Assembly (NCBI RefSeq): GCF_030819275.1
Contig: NZ_JAUTBL010000001.1
Coordinates: 953,501-1,017,500 of the forward strand
Direction: 5' to 3'
Length of the DNA stretch: 64,000 bases
Origin: Agrobacterium larrymoorei
Lineage (GTDB): Bacteria; Pseudomonadota; Alphaproteobacteria; Rhizobiales; Rhizobiaceae
A program made the translations under genes and the position numbers. Under the pieces are notes generated by a model. The model did not search any database, was not told where the DNA came from, and saw only the letters and a program-made list of their open reading frames with translations. Below, piece after piece: positions 45,224 through 54,411 of the stretch. Every line of letters starts with the position of its first letter. Positions within the stretch are counted from its first letter, which is position 1.

Positions 45224-47719
45224 ATGGGCCTTCAAACCTATAACCAGAAGCGCAAGTTCGATAAGACACCGGAGCCGAAGGGCGAAGCAACGGCGACATC
45301 CGGCAACAGTTTCGTGGTGCAGAAACATGATGCGCGGCGGCTGCATTATGATTTCCGCCTGGAAATGGATGGCGTACTGAAAAGCTGGGCCGTGACCAAA
45401 GGCCCGAGCCTCGATCCGAATGAGAAACGACTAGCCGTCCATGTCGAGGACCATCCGCTAAACTATGCCGACTTCGAAGGTATCATTCCCCAAGGCCAAT
45501 ATGGCGGCGGCACAGTCATCGTTTGGGATCGTGGCACGTGGTCTCCTATCGGCGACCCGAAAAAGGCCTATCGCAAGGGTCACATGGAATTCGAACTCGA
45601 CGGCGAGAAGCTGAAAGGCCGCTGGCATCTGGTGCGGATGAAAGGCAGGCCTGAGGAAAAGCGGGAAAACTGGCTGCTGATCAAGGCACATGACGAGGAA
45701 GCCAACGAAACCATCGACGTGATCGAGGACGCTGCCAACTCCGTCAAGACGGGGCGAAGCATCGAGCAGGTGGCAAAGAACCCTGAGGACACCTGGAATT
45801 CGAAAGGCGTCTCGTCCAAGCCCAAAAGCGCGAAGACAACCGGAAAGCAGGTGCATGATTTTCCCAAGGGAAGTCGTAAAGCGGCGATGCCCACTTTCAT
45901 CAAACCGGCTTTGGCGACGTTGAAGAACAACGCACCGGAAGGATCGCGCTGGCTGCATGAGATCAAGTTCGATGGCTATCGACTGCAAGCAAGGATCCAG
46001 AAGGGCAAAGTCGTTCTTCTCACCCGCAGCGGCCTGGACTGGACCGAAAAATTTGGAGAGGCCATCAACCGATCGCTTGCCGCACTGCCGGTGGAAGCCG
46101 CCATCTTAGACGGCGAACTGGTCGTCGAAAAGGAAAGCGGTGTTTCCGACTTCTCGGCACTTCAGGCTGATCTCAGCGAGGGTCGGCAGGATCGTTTCCG
46201 CTATTACGTCTTCGACCTGCTCTATCTCGATGGCCGGGACCTGCAGCAGGCTATACTCGTTGATCGTAAAGCGTTGCTGGAAAAACTGCTGCCCTCCGAC
46301 GACCCTGTGCTGCGCTACAGCGCCCATTTTCAGGAGGACGGCGAAAAAGTTCTCCAGCATGCCTGCACGCTTGGACTGGAAGGCGTGATCTCCAAGGTTG
46401 CCGATTCTCCTTACGTCTCCGGTCGCAAGGGGCAGTGGATCAAGTCCAAATGCAGCAGCGGCCAGGAGCTTATCATCGGTGGCTACACGCTCTCATCGTC
46501 ATCGGACCAGGCCATCGGCTCTCTGGCACTCGGCGTCTACGAGAATGGCAAGCTTCGACATGTCGGCCGAGTAGGGACAGGTTTTACCGGCGAGACCGCA
46601 GAAATGATCTTCGACAGGCTGAGACCCCTTACTCAGACAGAAAGTCCCTTCTCACAGAAGCTGACGGCGCTTGCCCGCCGCGATCTTCACTACGTGAAGC
46701 CTGAGCTTGTCGCGGAGGTCGAGTTTCGAGGCTGGTCCGGTGATGGTAATCTCCGCCATGCCTCATTCAAAGGCCTGCGGGAAGACAAGGCGTCCAAGGA
46801 GATCAGCCGGGAGATGGCAGAGGTGGCGAAGCCCGACACAAATGATGCGGCAGAAATGCCGCAAACCAAGATCAAGTTCACCCATCCAGAGCGCGTCTAT
46901 TGGCCGGATCAGAAGATCACCAAGGCGGATCTAGCGGACTATTATGCACAGGTTTGGGAGCATATCGCACCCTACGTGACGAGCCGCGCGCTCTCCCTGC
47001 TGCGTTGCCCGGAAGGGATCGACGGACAGAAATTCTTCCAGAAGCATCCATGGAGCGGGATGAACAAGGCGATCGGCGCCATCAAGGACCCGAAGGACAG
47101 ATCGGGCGAGCCCCTAGTCGTGATCAACGATTTCGACGGCATGATGGCGCTCGTTCAATCCGCCGTGCTGGAAATACATCCCTGGGGTTCGACCACCAAG
47201 GCCTGGGAAAAACCGGATCTGATCACGATGGACCTCGATCCGGGTGAAGACGTCGAGTGGAGCGCTGTCGTCGAAGCCGCGCTCGACCTCAAATCCCGGC
47301 TGGAAGCTGTGGGACTTGCCGCCTTCGTCAAGACCTCTGGAGGCAAGGGCCTGCATGTCGTCACGCCACTGGAGCCAAAAGCCGGTTGGGCGAAGGTAAA
47401 GAGCTTTGCGAAGAAACTCGCGACCGACATGGGCAAAGATGAGCCGGATAAATATCTGGCTGTCGCAACCAAGGCCAAGCGCAATGGTCGCATCTTTGTC
47501 GATTATTTGCGTAATGGGCGAGGAAGCACGGCTGTCGCGCCCTACTCCACCCGTGCCAGAAACGGCGCGACTGTTTCCATGCCGCTCGAATGGTCGGAAT
47601 TGTCCAAGATAAAAGGTCCGGCGGAGTTTACGGTGAAGAACACACCAGCGTATGTGAAGGCGAGGAAGTCCGCCCCATGGGCGGACTTCTGGACATCCGC
47701 CAAGCCGCTTCCCGGCTGA
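45224..47719 (+). CDS. ligD: ATP-dependent DNA ligase D
   Basis: Multifunctional end-joining enzyme of 831 residues. Domains in order: 3'-phosphoesterase (about 25-165, HDARRLHYDFRLEMDGVLKSWAVTKGPS, HVEDHPLNYADFEG), ATP-dependent ligase (about 220-520, adenylated Lys 248 in HEIKFDGYRL), and C-terminal primase-polymerase (about 545-831, LITMDLDPGEDVEW, IFVDYLRNGRGSTAVAPYS). This PE-Lig-Pol order is that of Pseudomonas-type LigD, not the mycobacterial Pol-PE-Lig order. Partner of the Ku protein just upstream. Confidence 0.96.
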   Translation: MGLQTYNQKRKFDKTPEPKGEATATSGNSFVVQKHDARRLHYDFRLEMDGVLKSWAVTKGPSLDPNEKRLAVHVEDHPLNYADFEGIIPQGQYGGGTVIVWDRGTWSPIGDPKKAYRKGHMEFELDGEKLKGRWHLVRMKGRPEEKRENWLLIKAHDEEANETIDVIEDAANSVKTGRSIEQVAKNPEDTWNSKGVSSKPKSAKTTGKQVHDFPKGSRKAAMPTFIKPALATLKNNAPEGSRWLHEIKFDGYRLQARIQKGKVVLLTRSGLDWTEKFGEAINRSLAALPVEAAILDGELVVEKESGVSDFSALQADLSEGRQDRFRYYVFDLLYLDGRDLQQAILVDRKALLEKLLPSDDPVLRYSAHFQEDGEKVLQHACTLGLEGVISKVADSPYVSGRKGQWIKSKCSSGQELIIGGYTLSSSSDQAIGSLALGVYENGKLRHVGRVGTGFTGETAEMIFDRLRPLTQTESPFSQKLTALARRDLHYVKPELVAEVEFRGWSGDGNLRHASFKGLREDKASKEISREMAEVAKPDTNDAAEMPQTKIKFTHPERVYWPDQKITKADLADYYAQVWEHIAPYVTSRALSLLRCPEGIDGQKFFQKHPWSGMNKAIGAIKDPKDRSGEPLVVINDFDGMMALVQSAVLEIHPWGSTTKAWEKPDLITMDLDPGEDVEWSAVVEAALDLKSRLEAVGLAAFVKTSGGKGLHVVTPLEPKAGWAKVKSFAKKLATDMGKDEPDKYLAVATKAKRNGRIFVDYLRNGRGSTAVAPYSTRARNGATVSMPLEWSELSKIKGPAEFTVKNTPAYVKARKSAPWADFWTSAKPLPG

Positions 47720-47917
47720 GGGGCGTGGCGCGCCGAGGCCCGTTCCAACGCATCGTACGACCCCCTCTTTCGGATTGTCTATCTTAGATGCCAGCGCTCG
47801 CGGGGCCATTTCGTCGGCTTTAGAAGCTCATGCGTGCCGCTTATTCTTCGGCTTCGCCCGCACGCATTTGCTTCTTGTTTGCCTCAGGTACCGATCAATA
47901 ATTCTGCAAGGCAAGCG

Positions 47918-48319
47918 TTACGCGTGGAGCGCGCGTTGAACGACAAATGTGTCGGTGTGTTGCACGAACTTCACAAACTTGTGGTCCCGCACTGTCCAGA
48001 CATGCACAAACGGGGCGCGGAAGCTTTTGTTCGTTGCTTTGTATGTTCCGCTGTAATGACCAAGCGCTACGACCGTGTCTCCTTCAGCGACGAATTGCTC
48101 TGGAATGGCCTGGTAACCCTCCCATTCCGTCGCGAGCTTGACGAAAACGGCTTCAACGACAGCGTCGGGACCGATGAAGGTCCCAGCATAGGGATAGCCC
48201 TCGGCCTCCGTCCACTCAATGTCCGCCGCCATTGTAGAAAGCACTGCCGGCAGGTCGCCGGTGGCAAAACCTGAATAGAGACGCTTGGCAAGGGCACGAT
48301 TTTGTTCGATATCGCTCAT
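47918..48319 (-). CDS. NTF2/SnoaL-like protein
   Basis: A 133-residue cone-fold protein: N-terminal helix EQNRALAKRLYSGFATGDLPAVLSTMAADIEWTEAE, then GPDAVVEAVFVKLATEWEGY and beta strands FVAEGDTVVALGHYSGTYKATNKSFRAPFVHVWTVRDHKFVKF. The family includes isomerases and binding proteins of varied function; the substrate is unknown. It is divergent from the AraC-type regulator at 48545, which may control it. Confidence 0.85.
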   Translation of the reverse strand: MSDIEQNRALAKRLYSGFATGDLPAVLSTMAADIEWTEAEGYPYAGTFIGPDAVVEAVFVKLATEWEGYQAIPEQFVAEGDTVVALGHYSGTYKATNKSFRAPFVHVWTVRDHKFVKFVQHTDTFVVQRALHA

Positions 48320-48544
48320 GTTCGTTCCTGAAAACTGGGCTATGGAAATGGTCGTTGTTGAAAAATGCTTCGGGTGTGCATCGTAACGCTTTAGGTCAAA
48401 AATCGCTTCCGATCACGACGCCCCTCTGCTCAGTGCCAAGCGACATCTGTTCATTCAACCGCTTCATCGCGGCGCGGGCGAATTGTACGCTTATTTCTGC
48501 AATGATGAGATGTTTTGCCCGGTAAAGGGTGCTACCGTCATTGC

Positions 48545-49597
48545 ATGAAGCCGCTTCAATCGCCCATCAGCAGACTTGAGCTCGACCTGCACGGAATGTC
48601 TCCGGCAGAGCGTGTCGCTCTTTGGAAGGACACGATGCGAGCCGGCGGTGATGTCGAGATCATGGACGAAGGGAGCTTTACGGGAGCATTTGAGACTCGA
48701 GCTCTTGGGGACTTGCGTTGGACGCGGACCAGTTCGAGAACGTTTCGCTTCTCGCGAGGGAAGGATCGGACGCAGAAAGTTCCGGTCGAGCATGTCATGG
48801 TCAATGTCGTGGCGCGCGGTCGCGTTCATGGTCGCATCGGCAGGAGAACCATATCGCTCGCCGCTGGCGATGTCGTCTTCTCCCGGCTCTCCAACCCGAT
48901 GTATCTGATCGTCGAGGAGGCGACATGGCTGGCGCTCATCATCCCTATGAGCCTTCTTTCCATTGGGCTAAACTGGTCACCGCGCTTCGATGGATGCGTC
49001 TTCGGTGCCGGTACGGCTCAGGCCACGATGATCGGCGCTCTGCTGAATTCGCTGGACCAGATCGGCGAGACGCTGGAGGCGGCGGAGATCACCTGTCTGA
49101 CCCGGGCCTCAATTGCAATCATCACCTCATGCCTTGGCCAGGCTCTGCCCTTCACCCGCACGTCAAAAAAAGACGTGACAGACCTACAGCCCTCCATCCG
49201 CCGATACATTGCCGACCACTTATCGGAATCTGACCTCGGACAAGAACGGCTCTGCCATGCATTCGGCCTGTCGCGAGCGCAGCTCTATCGTTCCATGAGG
49301 GGAACCAGCGATATCGCCAAGACGATCCGGCGGTTGCGATTATTTGCCATTCGCCGCGATATCCTCTCCGAGGAGTGTCAGGGCGAAACAATCCCAGCAA
49401 TCGCAAGACGATGGGGATTGAGTGATGAACGAAACTTCCGGCGTGCCTTCGTCAACGAGTTCGGCTATCCGCCCTCTCGCTTGCGCAACTGGGGCAACAG
49501 TCTTGCTGACAGGGTCGGAGAAGGCACTCGCCTCGGCTTTGACCTGGAACAGTGGATGCTGGGAGGCCAGCCAGAGATGGATATCAAGGCGTCTTAG
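48545..49597 (+). CDS. AraC family transcriptional regulator
   Basis: A 350-residue regulator: N-terminal AraC_binding_2-like sensor (about 25-200, EHVMVNVVARGRVHGRIGRRTISLAAGDVVFSRLS) and a C-terminal double helix-turn-helix (about 230-325, ERLCHAFGLSRAQLYRSM and IPAIARRWGLSDERNFRRAFVNEFGYPPSRLR). The ATG at 48545 is used; an upstream in-frame start at 48515 is possible. Its target is unknown, with the divergent NTF2-like gene a candidate. Confidence 0.92.
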   Translation: MKPLQSPISRLELDLHGMSPAERVALWKDTMRAGGDVEIMDEGSFTGAFETRALGDLRWTRTSSRTFRFSRGKDRTQKVPVEHVMVNVVARGRVHGRIGRRTISLAAGDVVFSRLSNPMYLIVEEATWLALIIPMSLLSIGLNWSPRFDGCVFGAGTAQATMIGALLNSLDQIGETLEAAEITCLTRASIAIITSCLGQALPFTRTSKKDVTDLQPSIRRYIADHLSESDLGQERLCHAFGLSRAQLYRSMRGTSDIAKTIRRLRLFAIRRDILSEECQGETIPAIARRWGLSDERNFRRAFVNEFGYPPSRLRNWGNSLADRVGEGTRLGFDLEQWMLGGQPEMDIKAS

Positions 49598-49642
49598 CGT
49601 GAATTTCAGGAACGTGACCCGTCGCTGGATTGTAAGCCATCG

Positions 49643-49746
49643 ACAGCATGGGCCCAGAAATCGAAACCGATTTTCGCAAAACACGATGCCAGACGTCAGT
49701 AAGATAGAGCGTTCTTTGTCCGTCCAACAGGAGGCACCGCGCTTCA
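49643..49746. repeat. Composite palindromic repeat, copy C (degenerate)
   Basis: Same order as copy A: GACAGCAT, AGAAATCG-AAAC-CGATTTTCG, CACGATGC, then a decayed module II (CGTTCTTTGTCCGTCCAACAGGAGG... GCGCTT). The CGTCCAACAGGA loop core is identical to copy A. It lies between the AraC gene and the end of the second ku gene, which are convergent. Confidence 0.75.
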
Positions 49747-49761
49747 GTGCCGCGATCCTGC

Positions 49762-50544
49762 TTAGGATTGCAGGCTCTTTTTCAGCGCATCCATGATGTT
49801 GATGACATTGCCGCCCTGTTTCGCCGCAGCGGGCTGCTTCTTGCTCTTGGACTTCGGCGATTCCTTTGCTTTTGTCTTCAGCAGCTTCTGAACTTTTTTC
49901 TGCACCGTGTCTTGGACCAGCGACGGCTTCCAATTCGTCAACTGCTTGTCGATCTGCTTGTCCAGCGCCTCTTGCAGTTCCTGATCGACCTTCGTCTTTT
50001 GATCGATCGTATCGACAGCATCGCGTACCTCGTCGCCATAATGCAGCGTCCAGAGGATGATGCCTTTGCCGGAGGGCTCCAGCAGCACGGCGTGTTCGCG
50101 GCGATAGAGCACCAGCCGCGCAATGCCGACGACCTTGCTGGCCTTCATCGCTTCGCGAATGACGCTGAAGGCTTCAGCGCCGATCTTGTCTTCGGGTTTT
50201 AGAAAATGCGGACGATCGTACCAGATCCAGTCTATAGAGCCTGCGGGAACGAAGGTCTGAATATCGATGGTTCTGGTGCTTTCCAGAGCGACGGCGTCGA
50301 TCTCGTCTTCCTCCAGAAGTACAAAGTCGCCGTCTTCCTTGGGAAAGCCCTTCACCTGATTTCTGTCCGCAACCGGACGATGGGTGACGCTGTCCACGTA
50401 GCGGCTCTCGACGCGATTGCCTGTCTCCCGATTGATGACGTGAAAGCGAATCTTGCCGCTCTGGGAAATGGCAGGTGTGAGCGAGACCTTTGCCGTGACC
50501 AGCGAGAGCCTCAGATGACCCTTCCAGAATGTCTGTCTCGGCAT
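49762..50544 (-). CDS. ku: Ku protein (second copy)
   Basis: A 260-residue Ku paralogue: MPRQTFWKGHLRLSLVTAKVSLTPAISQSGKIRFHVINRETGNRV at the N-terminus, VKGFPKEDGDFVLLEEDEI, SIDWIWYDRPHFLKPED, then a Lys-rich tail (about 205-245) ending NVINIMDALKKSLQS. It differs strongly from the first Ku and has no ligD of its own beside it. The ATG is preceded by CAAGGAGTTTCC. In Sinorhizobium several Ku proteins act in different growth states or as heterodimers; the same may hold here. Confidence 0.95.
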   Translation of the reverse strand: MPRQTFWKGHLRLSLVTAKVSLTPAISQSGKIRFHVINRETGNRVESRYVDSVTHRPVADRNQVKGFPKEDGDFVLLEEDEIDAVALESTRTIDIQTFVPAGSIDWIWYDRPHFLKPEDKIGAEAFSVIREAMKASKVVGIARLVLYRREHAVLLEPSGKGIILWTLHYGDEVRDAVDTIDQKTKVDQELQEALDKQIDKQLTNWKPSLVQDTVQKKVQKLLKTKAKESPKSKSKKQPAAAKQGGNVINIMDALKKSLQS

Positions 50545-50620
50545 GGAAACTCCTTGAGGTGCGAGGCTCGGTTGCAGCAACCTTATCTAATCCTCTGAGG
50601 CGAGCTGAAGTTCCCAAGCG

Positions 50621-51289
50621 TCAGATCCAGCCATCTCCATTTTTGCGCAGCAAGGGTGTGGAGAAGGCCGCACGCACACGCGTCGGCCATCTGGGGTCCA
50701 GCTCTTCCAACGCGTCGCGCCAGCGTTCCGATTGCAGCATCGCCGCACCGATGACCACTGGCTCTATGCCGGAGGCTTGGAGCAGGGAGAGCCCGGCAAC
50801 GATCGAAGTACCGCTGGAAATAACATCATCGATGAGCGCCACGCGCTGCCCTTGCAGAAGCGGCAACATGCGCGGATCGATATAAAGCCGCTTTTCCTGC
50901 TTCGTGGTGATGGACGACATCGGCACTGACAGCTCATCCAGATACCAGAATTTTCGGGACGTCCCGAGCGGCACATAGCGCGAGTGACCGAGGCGGCGGG
51001 CCACTTCACTCGCGAGCGTCAGTCCAAGTGTTGGCAGTCCGACCACCACATCCGGCTCAAAGGAAATCAGCTTGGCCGCCAGATCGTCTGCCAGAGCACC
51101 CAGCACCTCGAATGAGGCTTGGTTGATAATCAACGACGCCAACGCGTGCTCGCCATCTGCAAGCGGACGGATCGGCAGACGAAGCTGACGCCCATCATCC
51201 AGCGTGACCGGGTAAAAGCCGACCTTGGTCCCTTGCTCGGGAAAGCTGCCGGGCCCATGCAGATTTTGCCAGAACTCGTGAGGCTTCAT
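50621..51289 (-). CDS. Phosphoribosyltransferase family protein
   Basis: A 222-residue protein with the type I PRTase fold: PDVVVGLPTLGLTLASEVARRLG and the PRPP-binding loop VALIDDVISSGTSIV (150-164). The N-terminal 40 residues resemble those of adenine PRTase-like proteins of unknown substrate. It may salvage a base, but the acceptor is not predictable. It is on the same strand as the second ku, 77 bases upstream, and divergent from the M20 hydrolase. Confidence 0.85.
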   Translation of the reverse strand: MKPHEFWQNLHGPGSFPEQGTKVGFYPVTLDDGRQLRLPIRPLADGEHALASLIINQASFEVLGALADDLAAKLISFEPDVVVGLPTLGLTLASEVARRLGHSRYVPLGTSRKFWYLDELSVPMSSITTKQEKRLYIDPRMLPLLQGQRVALIDDVISSGTSIVAGLSLLQASGIEPVVIGAAMLQSERWRDALEELDPRWPTRVRAAFSTPLLRKNGDGWI

Positions 51290-51438
51290 CGCGCGTCCTT
51301 CCTCATCACTGTTTTTCGAACCATCGTCGAATTCCTGTTCAATGCCCTATTAAATCCAAAGCGCTTTTGCACTAGAAATGACGTCAATAGATGAGCCGTG
51401 CCCACGGCTTCCATGCAGATATCCCAAGGACTACCCTT

Positions 51439-52611
51439 ATGACCGCCTCGACCATGACCGCCGACGAGTTTTCCTTTCTGACGGCGCTGCGTCGCGATCT
51501 GCATGCGCATCCGGAGCTCGGGTTCGAGGAAGAACGCACCAGCCAGATCGTCGCTTCTCTTCTGGAGGAGGCGGGCATCACCGTCCATCGCGGCCTCGGG
51601 GTCACAGGAATCGTTGGAACGCTTCAAGTGGGAAACGGCACACGCAGCATCGGGCTGCGCGCAGATATGGATGCGCTCGCCATGCCGGAACTGGCGGAGA
51701 GGCCTTATAAGTCGATCACACCCGGAAAGATGCATGCCTGCGGCCATGACGGCCACACCGTCATGCTGCTGGGTGCTGCCCGGGCGCTGGCCAATGCCAG
51801 AAACTTTTCCGGCACCGTGCACTTCATTTTTCAGCCTGCGGAAGAGGGCCGTGGCGGCGCAAAGAAGATGGTCGAAGACGGGCTCTTCGAGCGTTTCCCC
51901 TGCGATGCGGTTTACGGTCTCCATAATATGCCGGGTCTCGATACGGACGAAATGGTCGTGGTGGAAGGACCGCAGCTTGCCTCTTCCGATAGCTGGCGGG
52001 TTATTTTCAAGGGCGTCGGTACCCATGGGGCAAAGCCGCATCTTGGTCGCGATCCGATCACCGCTTCGGCAAGCTTTCTCTCCTCGCTGCAAAGCATCGT
52101 CGGACGCGTCATCGATCCGCTGCAACCCGCCGTCGTCAGTGCCTGTTCGCTTCAGGCGGGAGACCCGAACGCCCTGAATGTCATTCCCGATCTCGTGCAT
52201 ATTGGAGGGACGGCGCGGGCCTACGCCCCGCACGTGCGGGATCAGTTGGAGGAAGAAATCGGCCGTCTGGCAAAGGGTACGGCGTCGATGTTCGGGATCG
52301 AGTCGCGTTACGAATTCATCCGCCGCATCCCGCCAGTCGTCAACAATGCCGATGCGACAGAGCGGGCGCTGAAGGCGGCGCGCGGTGTCTTTGGCACGAA
52401 AGTCCGGACGGCCTTTCCGCCTTCCACCGCTGGCGACGACTTCGCCTTCTTTGCCGGCGAAGCACCCGGCTGCTATGTCTGGCTGGGCAACGGCCCTGCG
52501 GTGGACGGGGCGCTGCACCACAACACCTCCTATGACTTCAACGATGACGCGATTGCCTCCGGTGTCGCCTTCTGGAAGACGCTGGTGGAGCAGGAACTGT
52601 CGGCGGAATAG
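51439..52611 (+). CDS. M20 family amidohydrolase (hippurate hydrolase-like)
   Basis: A 390-residue metallohydrolase cleaving N-acyl or amide bonds of amino acids. Motifs: RRDLHAHPELGFEE at the N-terminus, metal ligands in HACGHDGHTVMLLGAA, the catalytic Glu in FQPAEEGRGGAKKM, and HNTSYDFNDDA near the C-terminus. A dimerisation domain (about 180-290) includes GVGTHGAKPHLGRDPI. The substrate (hippurate, N-acetyl amino acid or IAA conjugate) is uncertain. It starts at 51439 after CAAGGA and is convergent with ade, only 6 bases apart. Confidence 0.92.
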   Translation: MTASTMTADEFSFLTALRRDLHAHPELGFEEERTSQIVASLLEEAGITVHRGLGVTGIVGTLQVGNGTRSIGLRADMDALAMPELAERPYKSITPGKMHACGHDGHTVMLLGAARALANARNFSGTVHFIFQPAEEGRGGAKKMVEDGLFERFPCDAVYGLHNMPGLDTDEMVVVEGPQLASSDSWRVIFKGVGTHGAKPHLGRDPITASASFLSSLQSIVGRVIDPLQPAVVSACSLQAGDPNALNVIPDLVHIGGTARAYAPHVRDQLEEEIGRLAKGTASMFGIESRYEFIRRIPPVVNNADATERALKAARGVFGTKVRTAFPPSTAGDDFAFFAGEAPGCYVWLGNGPAVDGALHHNTSYDFNDDAIASGVAFWKTLVEQELSAE

Positions 52612-52617
52612 CCCCGC

Positions 52618-54411
52618 TTACGAAAGAACCTCAAGCACCGGCGTTTCCAGCACCGTGTGCGTCAGCACATCGGCGATGCCCATGTCGGTCTGGTGTGGGC
52701 CGATGTTGCAGGCAAGCGTGGCGCCGAAGCAGGCCTTGAAGACGAGGTAGGGCGGCTGCCATTCCACGACCTTGCCGACGGCTTCGCGCACGACTTCAAA
52801 GCCTGTCGCAACCTCTGTCAGTGACGCATCGGATACGAGGCCGGAAAGCGGGAGAGGCAACAGGGCTGTGACTTTTCCGCCTGAGACTACGGCCATTCCG
52901 CCGCCAGCCTTGATCACCGCGTTAGCGGCGAGCGCCATATCCGCCTCGTTGCCGCCAAAGACGGTCAGGTTGTGGCTGTCGTGGGAGACGGTGGTGGCGA
53001 AGGCGCCGTTCCACTTTCCCCAACCGGTCAAGAAGCCAGTCCGCGTGACAGGCTCCGCCTTACCGTGCCGATGCGTCACCGAGATCATCGTCGTTCCGTC
53101 AGGAGGCACGACAAAACCGTCGACCACGTCGGCCTTGATTTCTCCCCACTGTGTGAAGCGGGGCCTGTCGATGGTGGCGAGCCGCACGCGTTTGCCGCTG
53201 CTTTTCACCCGGAAATCCTCGGACGAGCGGAGCGGCAGCTTCATGGAGTCTCTCAAAGGCGCTGCGTCGATTTCAGGAATCTCCACGATCAGTCGACCTC
53301 GTTCGGCAACGGGCGTTCCACTGACCAAAACATGGCGGGCGGAGAACTGCGCAAGATCGTCGAAAACCACGATATCCGCCCTTCGACCGGCGGCGATCAG
53401 GCCGAGATCATTGCGCTGAAGGCGTGCTGCAGCATTGAGGGTCGCGGCCTGCAATGCCCATTGCGGACGAAGGCCATAGCGCACCAGTCGACGCACCAGA
53501 TCGTCCAGCCCGCCACCCTTTAGCAGATCGTCAGGGAAGACGTCGTCGGTGCAAAGCGTTAGTGTCGGCGGCAGATGGCCGAGCCTGTTCAACGCATCGA
53601 CGAATTCCGGCAGCAGATGATCGTGGGAGCCGCGCAGTTCGATGGTCAACCCGGCGCGCAGCTTCGCCATCAGGTCTTCCGCCGAGGTCAGTTCGTGGTC
53701 GGAGGTGATACCGGCTGCCATAAACGCGTTGAGATCGGCACCTTCCAGCCCACGCGCATGGCCGCAGATCAGCTTATCCGCATGCAGCCCTTCCTGAAGA
53801 ATGGCGCTCATGCGCGGGTCGCGCTCGATGACGCCGCGCATATTCATGACTTCGGCAACACCGCCGACTTCCGGCCAGAAGAGAATTTCGGCAAGCACCG
53901 TCGCATCGAAATCAGCACCCGCCCGTTCAAGCCCCGGCGCCGACGGTACGCAGGAAGGCGCAAGCAAGATTGTTCGCAGCGGCAGGTTGCGACTTGCCCG
54001 CGATGCCCAGGACATACCCTCAAGGCCGTGGACATTGGCAAACTCATGCGGATCCCACACAACGGTTGTCACGCCTTTGGCCACGACGGCAGCCGCGTAA
54101 GATGCAGGCGTGACCATGGAGCTTTCGATATGCATATGCGTATCGATCAATCCCGGCGCGACATAGCCGCCTGCGGCGTCCAGGACTTGGGCTGCGTCCT
54201 GTCTTGAACCGGAGCGATGCACGCTTGCGATCAGTGGGCCGACGAGTCCGATATCGGCAGGACGCAGTTCGCCCGTCACCACATCCACCAAGGTGCCGCC
54301 GGAAATCAGGACGTCGAACGGGGCATCGCCTCTCGCAGCAGCGACGGCGCGCGTGCGAAGCGCGGCATCGTTCATCCCGTCACGATCGGCAATGATCGGC
54401 TTTTCGCTCAT
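52618..54411 (-). CDS. ade: Adenine deaminase
   Basis: Converts adenine to hypoxanthine and ammonia in purine salvage. The 597-residue amidohydrolase-superfamily protein has metal ligands in LIDTHMHIESSMVTP and VWDPHEFANVHG, the DDVFPDDLLKGGG segment, and the C-terminal HDSHNLTVFGGNEADMALAANAV of the Ade family. It is the last gene of the LacI/ABC operon and overlaps the nucleoside hydrolase stop by four bases. The hydrolase upstream would provide its adenine substrate. Confidence 0.95.
   Translation of the reverse strand: MSEKPIIADRDGMNDAALRTRAVAAARGDAPFDVLISGGTLVDVVTGELRPADIGLVGPLIASVHRSGSRQDAAQVLDAAGGYVAPGLIDTHMHIESSMVTPASYAAAVVAKGVTTVVWDPHEFANVHGLEGMSWASRASRNLPLRTILLAPSCVPSAPGLERAGADFDATVLAEILFWPEVGGVAEVMNMRGVIERDPRMSAILQEGLHADKLICGHARGLEGADLNAFMAAGITSDHELTSAEDLMAKLRAGLTIELRGSHDHLLPEFVDALNRLGHLPPTLTLCTDDVFPDDLLKGGGLDDLVRRLVRYGLRPQWALQAATLNAAARLQRNDLGLIAAGRRADIVVFDDLAQFSARHVLVSGTPVAERGRLIVEIPEIDAAPLRDSMKLPLRSSEDFRVKSSGKRVRLATIDRPRFTQWGEIKADVVDGFVVPPDGTTMISVTHRHGKAEPVTRTGFLTGWGKWNGAFATTVSHDSHNLTVFGGNEADMALAANAVIKAGGGMAVVSGGKVTALLPLPLSGLVSDASLTEVATGFEVVREAVGKVVEWQPPYLVFKACFGATLACNIGPHQTDMGIADVLTHTVLETPVLEVLS

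Noticed and set aside
48360..48430. Possible further RIME or composite repeat copy
   Set aside because: Only short similarity (AAAAATCGCTTCCGAT) without the paired arms; too weak to call.
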